From: Selaginella moellendorffii
Lineage: Eukaryota > Streptophyta > Lycopodiopsida > Selaginellales > Selaginellaceae
Assembly (NCBI RefSeq): GCF_000143415.4
Contig: NW_003314326.1
Coordinates: 755,609-819,608, forward strand
Direction of reading: 5' to 3'
DNA length: 64,000 nt
Shown one piece after another: positions 32,858 to 44,828 of this stretch (positions are counted from its first letter, which is position 1; each line of letters starts with the position of its first letter). The position numbers and the translations under genes were made by a program. Under the pieces are notes generated by a model. That model worked only from the letters and a program-made list of their open reading frames with translations. It was not told the DNA's origin and searched no databases.

Positions 32858-34195
32858 ATGCGCAAGGACGAGGATGGCCGCGCCGCGATGCCGCCCGACG
32901 CAGCGATCGCCAAGCGCGTCAGGGAGATTCTCGCCAGCGCCAATCTCAGCGAGGTTTCTTCCAAAGACATTCGCAAGCAAATGGAGGAGGAGATGGGCGT
33001 GAGCTTGAGGTCGAAGAAGGCGTTTCTTCGCGAGCAGATTGAGAGTTTCATGGCCGAGGCGGAGGATTCCGGCGAAGGCGAAGCGGAGGAGGCTGCCGAT
33101 GCCGAAGCCAGTGGCGATGGAGATGGAGATTCCAGGCTCCGGGACAAGCTCCACTCCGCAATTCGAGAGAGGTAAATTTTTTCTTCCTCATACGTTGATA
33201 AAACATGGCTTGAGAAATTCCCCTTCTTTCTCATCAGTGCTCCATCCAAGAAAACAAAGAAGAAAGGACTGACTGGACTCCAAAAGCCTTGCCAATTGTC
33301 AGATGTGCTGGAAGCTATCGTCGGCATTCCACAAGCTCCAAGGTCACAGGTTTGTGATATCTTCACTCTGGATTGACGATGTTTCTATTTTCTTGGCTTC
33401 CAGGTTGTGAAATCTCTCTGGGCTTACATCCGCGAGCACAATCTCCAGGTGCCCGAGGACAAGAGGAAGATCAAATGCGATGAAGCGCTCAAAAAGGTTT
33501 TTAATTCCGACTACATTGACATGTTCTCCATGAACCAGAAGCTCACCAAGCATGTCATCCCTCTCGACGGTGAGCTTTGCTTTCCAAAAATCCTCTCGCT
33601 GATGAGAACTTGGCAGAGCTGGTGTACGAAGCTGGAGCCGCGAGTAAGGGGTTTTGGAGTTGTGCTTCATCGTTTCTACTGACTGGATTACCTTGCAGAG
33701 AGGAAGATCAAAGACGAAGAAGAAGATGAAGATGGTAAAGAAGGATTAGCCGAGAGGGCTGTAGATCGGGAAACCAGAGCTGCTAACAGACTTGCTCGGA
33801 AGCGAAAGGCAGAAGAGCGAGCTGAGAAAAAGGAAGAGGCCAAAAAAGCCAGGAAAGCTGCTGGCAAGAGCCCCAAAGTGTCTGGATTCACAGTTCCCAT
33901 GAAGATCTCTCCAAAGCTTAGAGAATTCTTGGGAACGGAGGAGAGCCAACTCTCGAGGCCGGAAGTGACGAAGCAGCTGTGGGATTACATCAAAAGCAAT
34001 CAGCTCCAAGTAAGTTTGAAAAATTCGGATCTCTTCTCGATGAGAAGGAACCATTCTTTTGATCAGGATCCTTCGGACAGGAGGAAGATCTTGTGCGATG
34101 AAAAGCTCGAGAAGCTGCTGGATTGCAAGTCGTTCAATGGTTTCGGTGGTCTTCCCAAGTTGCTGCAAGCTCATCTGACAAGCACTCGTAAGTAA
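32858..34195 (+). CDS. DEK_C plus double SWIB/MDM2 domain protein
   Basis: Exons 32858-33171, 33238-33349, 33404-33569, 33699-34009 and 34067-34195 give about 343 residues. A DEK C-terminal-type helical domain spans about 15-70 (VREILASANLSEVSSKDIRKQMEEEM). Then come an acidic linker, SWIB domain 1 at about 115-197 (GLQKPCQLSDVLEAIVG, VVKSLWAYIREHNLQ, RKIKCDEALKKVF), a basic coiled linker, and SWIB domain 2 at about 259-343 (MKISPKLREFLG, RPEVTKQLWDYIKSNQLQ). This matches UAF30-like/tandem SWIB proteins of plants, nuclear chromatin or rDNA transcription factors. It is head to head with RhoGDI, 320 bases between start codons. Confidence 0.92.
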
Positions 34196-34272
34196 CAACA
34201 ATGGAAAGAGGAGGCGATTTTGATAGCTGCTACAAACTCTTCGGTAAATTATTCTCTGTACATACAGATTTC

Positions 34273-34697
34273 TCAGTGGTGATCCGAGAAAGCGTCAGGA
34301 AACTGGCTCTGGATCCGATTTTTTATGATCCTAACAGCAAAGTTTTCTTTGAAAAGAGTGAAAAATTTGTGCTTACCTGATGTGCTTGAAAATGTGGTCT
34401 AGATCGGCTTTCATGGATTTGAGGAGCTTCGTGTTCTTGGCGAAATCTGGAGCTACCGCGGCGAAGCTACGCTCGGAGAATTCGTTGTAGTGCGAAAGAA
34501 CCGCGTTGCTATCGCCTAGCCTGCCCAATCTGTGACGCGAGCGATTCAAAACCACCACTTCTTTTTCTTCGATCGATGATGATCACTCACATGAGAAGCT
34601 GGAGGCGCTTGAGCTCGTCGATGCTGCTCGGATCGAGAATGGATTGGATCTGCTCCGTCGCCTCGGACGCTGCCGCTTGGATTTGCTGCTCTTCCAT
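34273..34697 (-). CDS. KxDL-motif protein (KXD1/BORC subunit-like)
   Basis: Exons 34697-34591, 34529-34377 and 34330-34273 give about 105 residues. The core FAKNTKLLKSMKADLDHIFKHIR is the KxDL domain, a short coiled-coil module of lysosome/vacuole positioning (BORC) complexes. The last exon ends QFPDAFSDHH, like the YPDAF tail of plant homologues. That tail supports splicing at the GTAAGC after HIR rather than reading into the stop there. The start codon is 50 bases from that of the divergent FKBP gene. Confidence 0.85.
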
Positions 34698-34747
34698 CGC
34701 CAAACGCGAAGAACCCTAAATTATTTATCATTCAAACGGCTATAGGG
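34698..34747. promoter_or_regulatory. 50-base head-to-head intergenic region (KXD1-like / FKBP)
   Basis: Only 50 bases separate the two start codons. The region carries AACCCTAAA (a telo-box-like string common in plant promoters of housekeeping genes) and an A/T-rich stretch, but no obvious TATA box for either side. Each core promoter probably overlaps the other gene's 5' UTR. Confidence 0.6.
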
Positions 34748-35581
34748 ATGAGTCTTTGCGATTGGAGGTTGTGGCTTCTTCGTTGGAAGAATGGCGCCAA
34801 ACCTAGGGCTTCTACCTGTTGTGCTCCTCCGGCTTCCCTCGATCTTGGAAGGCGGCATTTGATTGCCCTGGGAGTTTCCCTCGGATTGTCTGCGCAGAAT
34901 GCCGTAGCGATCGAGCAGCCGAAATCTCCTCCACCGGCTTCAAAATCTTCGCAGTTCTACGAGATCCAGGGATCTGGTGGCGTCAAGGCTCTGGATATCA
35001 GGCTTGGCGCTGGAAAATATCCCAATCCTGGAGATAAGGTAATTCTTCCTTGTTTCCTCCTTGATTTCTTTCTATCTTCGCTGCCCAGGTTGCAATCCAC
35101 TACTATGGAAGGCTCGCAGCGAAGCAGGGCTGGCGATTCGATTCAACGTACGATCACAAAGACGAGGATGGGAATCCAAAGCCATTTGTTTTCACGATCG
35201 GCTCAAACAATGTAAGAGGAAGGAATTTTTTTTTTCTTGTCTTTCTATTAAGAAGGAAAGAACTACTATTTCTCTTATGTAGGTGATAGCGGGCTTGGAT
35301 TCAGCAGTGAGAACAATGAAGCCTGGGGGAATTCGTCGTCTCATCATTCCACCATCGCAAGGCTATCAAAGCACCACACAAGACCCTCTACCTCCAAATG
35401 TAAGCTCTACTCATCTTCTACCACAAACACCTTTGAAGAGCTCTTTCTTCACGCACAGATCTTCGACAGGCAAAGGCTCTTCACCACCATCTTTAATCCC
35501 ACAAGAGTAGCAAACGGAGAAAGCTCCACGCTTGGAACGCTTGTTTTCGATGTGGAGCTCGTCAGAGTCACAGAGGAATAG
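34748..35581 (+). CDS. thylakoid-lumen FKBP-type peptidyl-prolyl isomerase (FKBP18-like)
   Basis: Exons 34748-35038, 35089-35211, 35283-35399 and 35459-35581 encode 217 residues. The first 55 residues look like a bipartite transit peptide with a twin Arg at 35-36 before a hydrophobic stretch (GRRHLIALGVSLGL), the sign of Tat import into the lumen. The FKBP fold follows: VAIHYYGRLA, WRFDSTYD, FVFTIGSN.VIAGLD, GGIRRLIIPPS.GY, LVFDVELV. The FNPTR..NGE insert near the end is typical of the FKBP18 branch. It folds lumenal proteins; some relatives have weak activity. Confidence 0.88.
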
Positions 35582-35869
35582 CTCGAATCATCAAACTTCG
35601 CACGAGGAACTCAAAAGTCTGGAGAGGTATAGTAAATCGAATTCGTTTCGTTTTTTTCGTTCGTATTTCTCACTGACCAACTTCCTACATTTGCCAGCAA
35701 AACAAACTTCATTTGGTCAGCCTGGATTTCTTCAAACCAAAAATTTTCTCCCCCTCTAAAAACCGTTCGGATCTTCCCAAAACAAGGAACAACCTTATGT
35801 ACTCATTTACAAGCCCGCCGTCCTCCTCCTCTCGTTGCTGTTCTTCGTCGCCATCGTCGTCTTGTCGAC

Positions 35870-37531
35870 TTATTTCACCTTGCCCAGCTCCAACTCGCAA
35901 TCCTCCGACTCCGAGCCCGAGGATGATGGGCTTGCAAGGCTGCCAGCGCTCAGATCCAAGAGCACATTGCACACTACTTGGTTCTTTCCGTTCACCACCG
36001 ACGGGGTCGATGCCAAAGCCGTCATATGCTGCAAAACAAACATCTCGGTAAGCAAGCTTCCAAGTTGTTTACAGTCGCTTACCTCTCGGACGAAAGAATA
36101 GATCTCTTCTTCCGTCAATGGCTCGCCGTCCGGTTTGTCTTCCCATCCGAGCGACCTCAACAGAGCAGTCTCCTCCTTCTCGCACCACCGGCCATTCTTC
36201 GCCTCGGCTGGCTTGAGTTCCTTGACAGCACCAGCGTCTCCACTCTCTTCCGTGCGAATCAGCTCCGACACAACAGTGGAGCTCTCCTCGCAGGCCTTCT
36301 TCTGTGGAGTGTCCATCGCCGTGCTCTCCTGCGGATTCCTGTTCTCGCCATTTGTCGCTGCCTTCTTCCGGATCGCGTTGTAAAAGTTACTCCGGTTCTG
36401 GCCGTGCGCAAGAGGCTTCCGGTCCTCGTGGACGTGGACGTCGCCAACTTTACCGTCACTGGCTGGCTTGCGATCCACCATGGGAGCCTGGGGAGCTCGG
36501 CTTGCAACAGGCGCCGTGGACTCTTTGCTCAGCACCTGGAGCCTTCCTGGAGTTGCTTTCAAGACGCTCAAAGCTGGCGTTGGTGTCCGGTATGGAGTAA
36601 CTGGACTCGCTGGCTGGCCGGACTTCAAATCAGAGGATTTCATCGGCTTACGAGGAAGCACCTGCAAAAGAAAAAAGAAGAGTTAAGCTCGCTCAACTTG
36701 GACAAAGAAGAAAAGGAGCTCAGCCACGTACCATTGTTTTCGGAAGAGATGGTTTCATTGGGACGAGCTGCCTTGATTGCTTCAAGGCAATCTCCTCCAG
36801 CCGCTGTGTCTGCTGCTCCATAGCCGTCTGGAATAAATCAAAGAAGGAAGAACAAGTGAGGATGGTGAACAAGTTAAACACTGCTAGAGGGAGATGGAAC
36901 ATTACCTGAATCGGAGACGACGCTACATGGACGAGCGCTTCAGACATCTTGAAGGCTGGCGATGGAGCCTCGGGGATTTTTGGGCTGAAAACTTCCGGCA
37001 TCTTGGAGCAAATCGCTTCCGGGGTCTTGGGAGCCATGGAGCTGTCAATGTAGTCCGTGTCACTCGAGTTCCTCGACGACACAAAACGATTGCTGCTCGC
37101 CATCCGGAGCCTCTCGGAGCTCTTGAAACCGCACCACCCATTCTCCACATCGAGCCTAGCCACTGGCACCCTGTGAAACCCCGACGGCCCTCTATCTCCT
37201 CCTACTTGCCTGTCATGGCTTCGCCAGTCCCGGTTCCAGGCCTCGCGATCACGCTCGCGCTCGGGAAACCTCCCGCGGCTAAAATTCGGATAGAATCTCG
37301 AGTCCCTGTCCGAGATTCCATTCAAAGAATGCTGGGGGCGATTCACAAACGAGGAGTGTCGTGATGCTATTCCAACACCACCTGGAAGAACAAAGAAAAG
37401 AAACGCGTCACCTTGGAAGAACTCGAAAGACCAAAATGAAAGAAACAAAAAAAAACTATACTTATACCATTGTTGTTGTTGTTCTTCAACCATTCTGGCA
37501 CCAGCGATGGTTCGCTTCCACTTCTGTCCAT
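35870..37531 (-). CDS. plant-specific protein of unknown function, Ser/Pro-rich
   Basis: Exons 37531-37468, 37381-36906, 36827-36732 and 36661-35870 join in phase to 475 residues. It begins MDRSGSEPSLVPEWLK, and an Arg/Asp-rich stretch (about 45-80) follows. KTPEAICSKMPEVFSPK is near 140. The only strongly conserved-looking block is RWCEKEETALLRSLGWEDKP with GEPLTEEEIYSF near 390-420, which I recall from plant proteins annotated as unknown or SR-repetitive-matrix-like. No enzyme motif or membrane segment is visible. A nuclear role is a guess from composition. It is divergent from the AIR carboxylase gene. Confidence 0.75.
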
Positions 37532-38289
37532 CTTGAGCAAACCCATGATCGGCTGCTGCCAAACCTAAGGCGCCATTGTGCCATCTATTGAGGAAGCCAC
37601 ACAGCCTTTTACCCCAATCCTTCTCCTTCCCTCATCCCCGGAAAAGGCCAGGCCCAAAATCAAGAACAACAAAGACCTTCCCACACACCTCTACGAAAAC
37701 GGGGACACGAATCGCCAGAGAGCCAGAAAATCCGCACTCCAATTCCTCTCTCCCTCGGATTCCCACCGGCGCTCTCGCGAATTCGGCGCCACAAACCCTA
37801 CCGCTGCTGGATCGCGGGCCAGGAGGAGGAAGGGATTCGCCTCGCGATTCACCTCCGCTGAATCGCGATGCTTGCTTGCCGTTGCAATATAGGTACAAAG
37901 AAAAACACACAGCACAGCGAGCCCTAAATCCCCTTCCTCATCAACGGTTGATATTTCGCCACGCGGGCACTGGAATATGCCCCGCGCCATAAAACCCCCC
38001 CAGAGCCCTAGTGTGTCTTGCAAGAAAATGGATTTGCAGCGCTGCTTCCGATGAATTCCTAGAATTTGGAAACCTGATCGATCTCATCGAAGCGTCCTTT
38101 TGGATTAGCTTCGATTTAGATGATGATCGATTAAATGTGACGTACATTCGAAATCCTTGACTGAAATTAGGGTTCTTCGACCTTAGAAGGGTAAAGTTAT
38201 GATCCAACGGCTACAACATGGCCACGCTGGCCAGGGAATCTCCCGTTGCATAAAACCCCTCTAGAACCCTAGAGCTCTTTCTCTAGTCC
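37532..38289. promoter_or_regulatory. divergent upstream region between unknown gene and AIR carboxylase
   Basis: The 758 bases hold a near-duplicate box: ATAAAACCCC..CAGAGCCCTAG at about 37988-38011 and CATAAAACCCCTCTAGAACCCTAG at about 38250-38273. The proximal copy, just 5' of the AIR carboxylase start, could supply a TATA-like core plus a telo-box-like CCCTAG. The long open frames within 37576-37992 show no family and are probably chance. Confidence 0.45.
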
Positions 38290-41005
38290 ATGGCTTTTGG
38301 AGCTCTTGCGCTCGTTTTGCCGCCATCGTCGTGCTCCTTTGCGGATATTTGCTGCCGATCCAGCCGATTGCGCTCGTCGCCGGGGATCAGAGCGCAGGCC
38401 GTGCGCGTCAGGGCGGCGATGGAGCGAGGGTAAGGTTTTCCTCGCAATGCCGGGGAGATTTTGTGTGACTGATCCGAGAATGCGCAGCCAGGACGGGGAT
38501 CTGGCGCATTGGGAGACCGTTGTGGGGATTCTGGGAGGCGGGCAGCTCGGGCGGATGCTTTGTCAGGCTGCGTCGACGATGGGGTTGAAGGTAGCGGTTC
38601 TTGATCCGGCTGAGGATTGCCCTGCGAGCCGTCTGGCACACAAGCATCACGTCGGGAGTTTTCGAGACAGGGATGCTGTTAGAGAATTTGCAAAGAGGTA
38701 CATTGCGAAAGTTTTCTCCGTGTGCTGGAACGTGTTTCTTGATGAAGCTGTGGAGTTCTCACTGTGGAGATTGAGCACGTCGATGTCGACACTATAGATG
38801 CTCTTGCCACTGAAGGCATTGATGTGGAGCCGAGTCCACAAACGATCAGGATAATCCAGGTCTGTTTGGTCGTTTTCTTTTTTTATTCGTTAGAGTTGAT
38901 CTTGATCATGCCTGTTCTTTTCCAGGACAAGTATTTGCAAAAAGTTCACTTCCAAAAGCATGGAATTCCTCTTCCAGATTTCCTTGAGGTGAGCAAACTG
39001 CGCAGCCTGTTAACAATTGGCGTAACGCATCTAGTCTTTTCGCAGCTTAAGAGCATTGAAAGCGTTGAGGAAGCCTCTAGCCTGTTTGGTTATCCTTTGA
39101 TGGTGAAAAGCCGTCGCCTTGCGTACGATGGTCGTGGAAATGCCGTAGTCCGATCTAGAGATGACTTTGAATCAGCTGTTGCGTGTAACTAACTAGTCGC
39201 GAGGAAACTTTTTCCAGTGTTTTGACGTTCGCTTTTGAATTGCAGCGCTGGGTGGATTTGAGCACGGCCTTTATGCAGAACGTTGGGCTCCGTTTGTAAA
39301 GGTTCGATAATGTGTTTTTAATTCTTGTCATATCTTTATATCTTCTTATCTTTGGATTGATAAGCAGGAACTGGCCGTGATGGTTGCACGAAGCAGAAGT
39401 GGTGAATTGCGTTGCTATCCCGTCGTCGAGACCTCGCAAAAGTGGGTATCTTTCCTCGTTGGACTGTTGCATTGTACAACGAGGTGACACTCCATTACAG
39501 GGACAACATTTGCCATGTTGTCGAAGCACCTGCTCAGGTGTCCAACGCTGTAGCACAACGGGCTCTAGATATTGCACGGAAGACGATCGGTTCGCTGGAA
39601 GGCGCAGGAATTTATGGTGTGGAGCTGTTTCTTCTAGCGGACGGCCAGGTCCGATAGAACTCTCATTTTCCGTCATGTGATTATCTCCGCGCACCTTTCC
39701 AGGTTCTTCTCAACGAGGTTGCTCCGCGACCACACAACAGCGGTCACTATACTATTGAAGCTTGCTACGTTTCACAGTTTGAACAGCATCTTCGGGCCGT
39801 GTTGGGCTTTCCACTTGGTGATACAGCGATGAAGGTTCCAGCAGCAATGATGTATAATCTTCTCGGAGAGGCTGAGGTATCGTGGAACACTCTTATCCTT
39901 TCCCGTCACTGGTTGGAATGTAGGGTGACGCTGGATTCAACCAAGCTTATCAAACCTTGAGAAGAGCGCTAAACGTCCCTGGTGCAAGCATTCATTGGTA
40001 CAACAAAGCTGGTTTGTTGCCAAGTAGTTTAAGCTGTTGAAGCTATATACTCTTGGATTTATTTTTCAGAGATAAGGAGGCAGCGGAAAATGGGCCATAT
40101 CACTGTTGCTGGAGACTCTGCAGCTCTTGTCAGGGCGCGCATGAATCAAATCATTAGTTCCACTGTCAGCTCCAATTCAAGTGAGAGCGAACCAGGTTCG
40201 TGTATGTAGTCTTTCGCTCTGCATGATTTGACTTTCTCGTTTCCAGGTCCATTAGTTGGCATATACATGGGGTCTGATTCAGACTTGCGTGTCATGAAAG
40301 ATGCAGCTGATGTTCTTGACTCCTTTGGTGTTGCTTATGAGGTTTGGCCGCTTTAGTTTCGTTTATACGATGTTTTTTTTATTCGCGTGCTTACAGATGA
40401 CAATTGTGTCCGCTCACAGAACCACGGAGAGAATGAACGCCTTTTCAAGGACCGCACATGAAAGGGGCATCAAAGTGATAATTGCTGGAGCAGGCGGCGC
40501 CGCACACTTACCTGGTAGGCCTCTAAGTTGTGAACGACGAAAGACGTCTTGTTAATCTAAATCCCAGGCATGATCGCGAGCGCTACTCCTCTCCCCGTCA
40601 TCGGTGTTCCTATCAATGTCACCTCCTTCGATGGCCTTGACGCGCTACTCTCCATAGTCCAAGTATGTTAACTTCCTCTTCGCCTTTTCTTTGCTGGCAC
40701 CAAACCATAGCTCTTAATGCACAGATGCCAAAAGGCGTCCCAGTGGCCACAGTCGCAGTGGACAATGCGACGAATGGAGGACTTTTGGCCGTGAGGATGC
40801 TGGCATTGACGAACCCAAAGCTCTTGCAAAGGTATCGGGCAATAATCTCTAAAGCTTGGCTGTAACGTAGTGGTGGTGGCGTTTTGACAGGATGATAACT
40901 TACCAGCAAGAAATGGAGGCGGCAGTGCTTGAAAAAGCGGAGAAATTGGAGAAAGAAGGCTGGAGAAACTATTACTCTCGCAAGAACAAGTCTTCTCCAA
41001 GCTAA
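38290..41005 (+). CDS. phosphoribosylaminoimidazole carboxylase (PurK-PurE fusion), chloroplast
   Basis: Sixteen exons join in phase to about 619 residues: 38290-38429, 38488-38697, 38748-38859, 38926-38988, 39046-39184, 39246-39301, 39368-39441, 39501-39648, 39703-39876, 39924-40011, 40070-40195, 40247-40341, 40397-40514, 40568-40662, 40725-40831, 40891-41005. A transit peptide of about 45 residues leads into the ATP-grasp PurK half ([48 protein letters not shown]). The PurE half begins near residue 444 ([41 protein letters not shown]). It turns AIR into CAIR in purine synthesis. All key motifs are intact. Confidence 0.95.
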
Positions 41006-42430
41006 AGGCGATGGCGATTGGAACTTTCTTCCACTTCTAAAGCGCTGGCTCATAAAATTCCATGAACTACGCTTTGGTACGGAAGAGTGGTGGTCCCAAA
41101 TGAAGTAGTGGCCCATCAGTTGGGACGTTACGCAATGGGAGTACAATGCTGATGATTGGAGGGGCGGCACGTGACGGGCGGCTCGCTCGTCAGCGACGGC
41201 CGTGACTTGGAGATCCGAATCCGAACGAGATCCCGGCCGTCAGAGGAAACCGCCGCCGCCCGTCAGAGGTGGCCCAAAACTTATCCCATGTTTGTCAAGC
41301 CCGTCAATGATTGACGTGTCAGCTCGAGCATATGGAATGGGATTAAAAAAAAAAGAAAAGGTTTTCTCCCTCGATGTAATGAGCGTATCGTGTCCAAATC
41401 CACGGCAAGCCAGGCTTTTAACTTTCCATCGATATTTGCTTTTTTCACTACAATTTTTTACTCCTGGCTTCATTTACTACTTCCCTTGAATGCAAATCTC
41501 AACCGTCCGGGGCCCAGACACGTGGGCGCGAGAGCCGTCGATCTCAGCCATCGCCGACTCGTTCCAGCCAGCACCGGCGGCGGCCGTCACATCACAAAGT
41601 CAACCATGGTTGATTTTTAAAATATTTTCTTACCAATCTAATCTTTTGTATTGTGAGGTCATCTCGGGTGTCACAGCAGGACGTACATTGCTACGGAGGA
41701 GTGGCGTATTCAAACAAGCCAATGTCACCTCCCTGGATTACTCCTGACCCGGAAACACCTGCGCAGGTTTCCACCTTCCAGTAGGCGGTGGGGAGGTGTC
41801 ACCTGGACGGTACGACATGCCCGAACGGAAGTAAGGTCTGGCTTTCAATGATATCTATTATGCAGCGTCGTGAGCAACAAATCATTTCTTAGCTACGCTT
41901 GCTTGTGATGTTCTTGGCATTCTCGTAGAGAGAATCATCGTAGAGTACTTCGCAAACCACCACCAAAGATTCAATGAACTGTGAAGTTTTTGTCAATCGA
42001 GACTATAGCGATAATCTGTGAAGTTTCGTTAGAGATTTGTGTAGCTAAAAAGTTGTCTAGCCAAAGAATCGATTACCTGATGATGGGCGAGCCTGATGAT
42101 GGGCGAGGCTCCAGACTCCCAAGAACAGCTCTGTCCAGCCAGTTCCGTTGCTTGTCTTGTCTCCCACTCGTTTCCCTCTTGCCGTGTTTGTCTTAACGGT
42201 GCTACAAACATCGAAAACGCTACGGGCGTTAGTATATGTAGAATAACCGTATAGTAGTGAGGAAGGTTTCCCAGGCAAGCACAAGCAAGTAAGAGATAGA
42301 GCAAAGCAACGTAATAGTCTACGCAATGAGTGCACAGAGCTAAGTTCTAGACGAGGCATCGCATCTTTGCTGCTCTCGCTCGCTCGAAACCTCACTCTCG
42401 ATATTCGAAACTAGGCCCCTCTCATAAATG
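41006..42430. other. intergenic; G-box-bearing, no gene recognised
   Basis: CACGTG occurs at about 41167 (GGCACGTGACG) and 41519 (ACACGTGGG), both good plant G-boxes that bHLH and bZIP factors bind. Open frames on both strands change constantly and show no family. Part may be UTR or promoter DNA. Confidence 0.45.
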
Positions 42431-42432
42431 CT

Positions 42433-43121
42433 CTACTTCTTGTCTGCATTGACAAGGCAAAGGAAAAGCAGAGTGAAAAAGAGGATGAGCAGGAACAGCA
42501 TGTAGTGGATGGAAAACTCCAAGCCAAGCCAAGCAGCGATGCCAGTGCAGTGGAAGAAAATGGAAATAGATTGATGAATGAGAGGAACTGACCTTTCCCA
42601 TCCTACCTTGCACTGCCGCAGCGATAGCAGCAGAGGGAGTAAGAGTACACTGCATTCGTCCTGTTGAAACAGCGGCTCTTTCGTCCACTCGTCACCACCA
42701 TCTATGTAGATAGATACAAGGCAGGAAAGAAAATCAGATCAAACGAGCACTTGCAGTAATCAAATCCAGAAAATTACTGACCTCGACAGCAGGGAAAGTG
42801 ATCTCAACAAAGCAACAAGCCGTTTGTTCCTTGCGGCGGAGCAAAGGGAAGAAGTCTGCAAATCTGCAAAGCACGACAGGGATTTGAGGAGCTCCGACGG
42901 GGCCAGTTCAGGTGTGGCCCAATGATAATGTAATCTAAAGCAAAACAACGAAGAAAAGCACACACTTATCACAGAAAAAAGATCGAAGAAAACCCGGACG
43001 AACAAGAAACCGTCCAAAGCAAAGGCCAGCCGTCCTCACCTGGCTCGTCCTCAATTCTTATATCCTGCTTCGCCTGCGGCCAGAGGACAAACTTCGTCAA
43101 TCTTTTGGTGTCGCCCATCAT
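42433..43121 (-). CDS. uncertain spliced gene, possible membrane tail
   Basis: Evidence is weak. A first exon from 43121 or 43118 (starting MGDTKRLTKF and continuing VLWPQAKQDIRIEDEPG) reaches a donor near 43039. A middle piece at about 42858-42780 reads DFFPLLRRKEQTACCFVEI. A last segment 42701-42433 can be read to a stop with a hydrophobic tail (IHYMLFLLILFFTLLFLCLV) suited to a membrane anchor. The phase of the last join is not resolved; another frame is equally open. I do not recognise the family. Confidence 0.3.
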
Positions 43122-43610
43122 TACAACACTACCATCCCAGGCTTGAAACAAATGCACAAGTAGACATTCAAGACAAATTTCAATGGCAATCTCAATCCAA
43201 CCAGATCACCCACAACTTACAACACGGACCGCCACCACGCTGCCCCAAGTCAAGCCTGTATAGAACGCGACAACAATTCCCATTTGCCATACAAAGAGCT
43301 GTAAATTTGTAGACGACACTTACACTGAGCTTTCTGGAGCCTCCCCAATACCTCCTACAAACAACACTTTCGAAAGCTCTTCCCTTCTTTGCACCACAGA
43401 TTTTTTCTCTCTACAGCTTAAAGACACCACCACCACTCTCCCTACAACAACAGCACAGCACGAAATTCCGGAACAGCTCAGTAACGAGGCGTTTAAAATC
43501 AAAACATACCAACGAAAAATTCCATCCCTCATGAGGCTAGTTCGTGTTGGCGCACTCTCGAAACTCAACTCGGACCCCACCGATATAAAAACTCTTCTCG
43601 GCCCGGGGAC

Positions 43611-44828
43611 TTATAAGATGCATCCTATCAGCTCCTGCATAACGTTTCTAAGATCCCCCTCAGAAGTACGAGTTACATCTGTCGCCTGCAAGACAGAGTT
43701 CCAAAAGGCGGCTTAAGAAAAGTGTTAAAAAAACTGAAAAAACATATGGGATGGGTCACTTACGCAAGCATGTATGATGAGCAATCGTCGGTTGTCACTC
43801 GTATCGGTTATCTGCACATTCCTCACGTCCATTCTGAGCATCTGGATCACGCAGCTGAATATCCTCGACAGCAAATTCGGCCTCGCGCTCGCGCAGATTG
43901 TGATGAAGGCGTCGGCACCGCACAGATTGAAAACCACGTTGGAAGATGACAAGGTCCGGAAGCTCGAGTTGCTGCCTCTCTGAGTGACGAGTATCTCCGA
44001 GTCGGAGACCATCTTGTTCTTCGCCTTGTCTCCGTCACCGCTAGCCTCGGATTGCTGCACGGCGCTCTTCACCTTCTCGGACTTTTTCTTGAGAAGTCTT
44101 TGCATCTTCTGCTCCAGCGACTTGATATAGTTGATGGCCTCGTCCACAATGGTGGATTTGTCGGCCTGTTCCAGCAATGGAAAAAGCCACAGTCAGCGAT
44201 GATCGTCAGCAGTGATCCTCGGCTAATCTTTCTATCAGAGGAGAAGAAAAGCGCGTACCTTGGATGGAACCTTGGGTAGCATCGAGTGTAGAGTCACGAA
44301 CATGCTTCTCATCTTCTTGCGCCTCTCTCGCTCCGTCCAGATGTGGACTTCGTGGTCGGGCTCGCCCATCTTGGAAGGGCTGCTGCACAGCGGCGAGGCG
44401 GCGCCACCGGTTGTGGTGTCCTGGACGGAGTGGAGGCTGCCGCAATCGCTATCGAGCCTCTTTTCTTTCGCCGTGTTCTTGGAGCTGGCCGCAATGTCCA
44501 CCACTTCGAGAGGACGCTTGACGCCTTTGTGGAGATGATAGTCCAAGCTGGAGGAGTCGCCCACGGCCTTGCTTGGGAACTGGGAGAAATCCGATGGAGC
44601 ACGAATCAGGCAGTCCGGCTCAATTTTGCAATGGCTGGATCTTGAGACAAGGCCGCTCATCTCCATGGCGCTGTCGTGCTGCTGCTGCGGCGCCGCTGAG
44701 AGCGATTCGACCACGCCAAAGCGCTCGGGATACATCCCCCAGTCTCGGATCCGCGCGTCGGCGTCATAGCGAGCGGTGGAAAACTCCGGCACTATGGTGG
44801 AGAATGCAGGCAGTATGCAGCTCGCCAT
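43611..44828 (-). CDS. bHLH transcription factor, ZHOUPI/RGE1 (bHLH95)-like
   Basis: Exons 44828-44259, 44165-43764 and 43685-43611 encode about 348 residues; an upstream in-frame ATG at 44897 is also possible. The basic region and helix 1 ([16 protein letters not shown], about 162-177) have the His-Glu-Arg DNA contacts shifted to the T-E-R-E-R form of this subfamily. The loop is PKVPSK. Helix 2 reads [19 protein letters not shown], followed by a C-terminal ACT-like domain ([15 protein letters not shown]). In Arabidopsis the relative controls endosperm breakdown; this plant lineage has no endosperm, so its role must differ. An intron splits the loop exactly as in relatives. Confidence 0.88.

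Noticed and set aside
37576-37992. A 138-residue Pro/Arg-rich frame between divergent genes
   Set aside because: No family, and it lies in the expected promoter/5' UTR region; another frame of similar length overlaps it.
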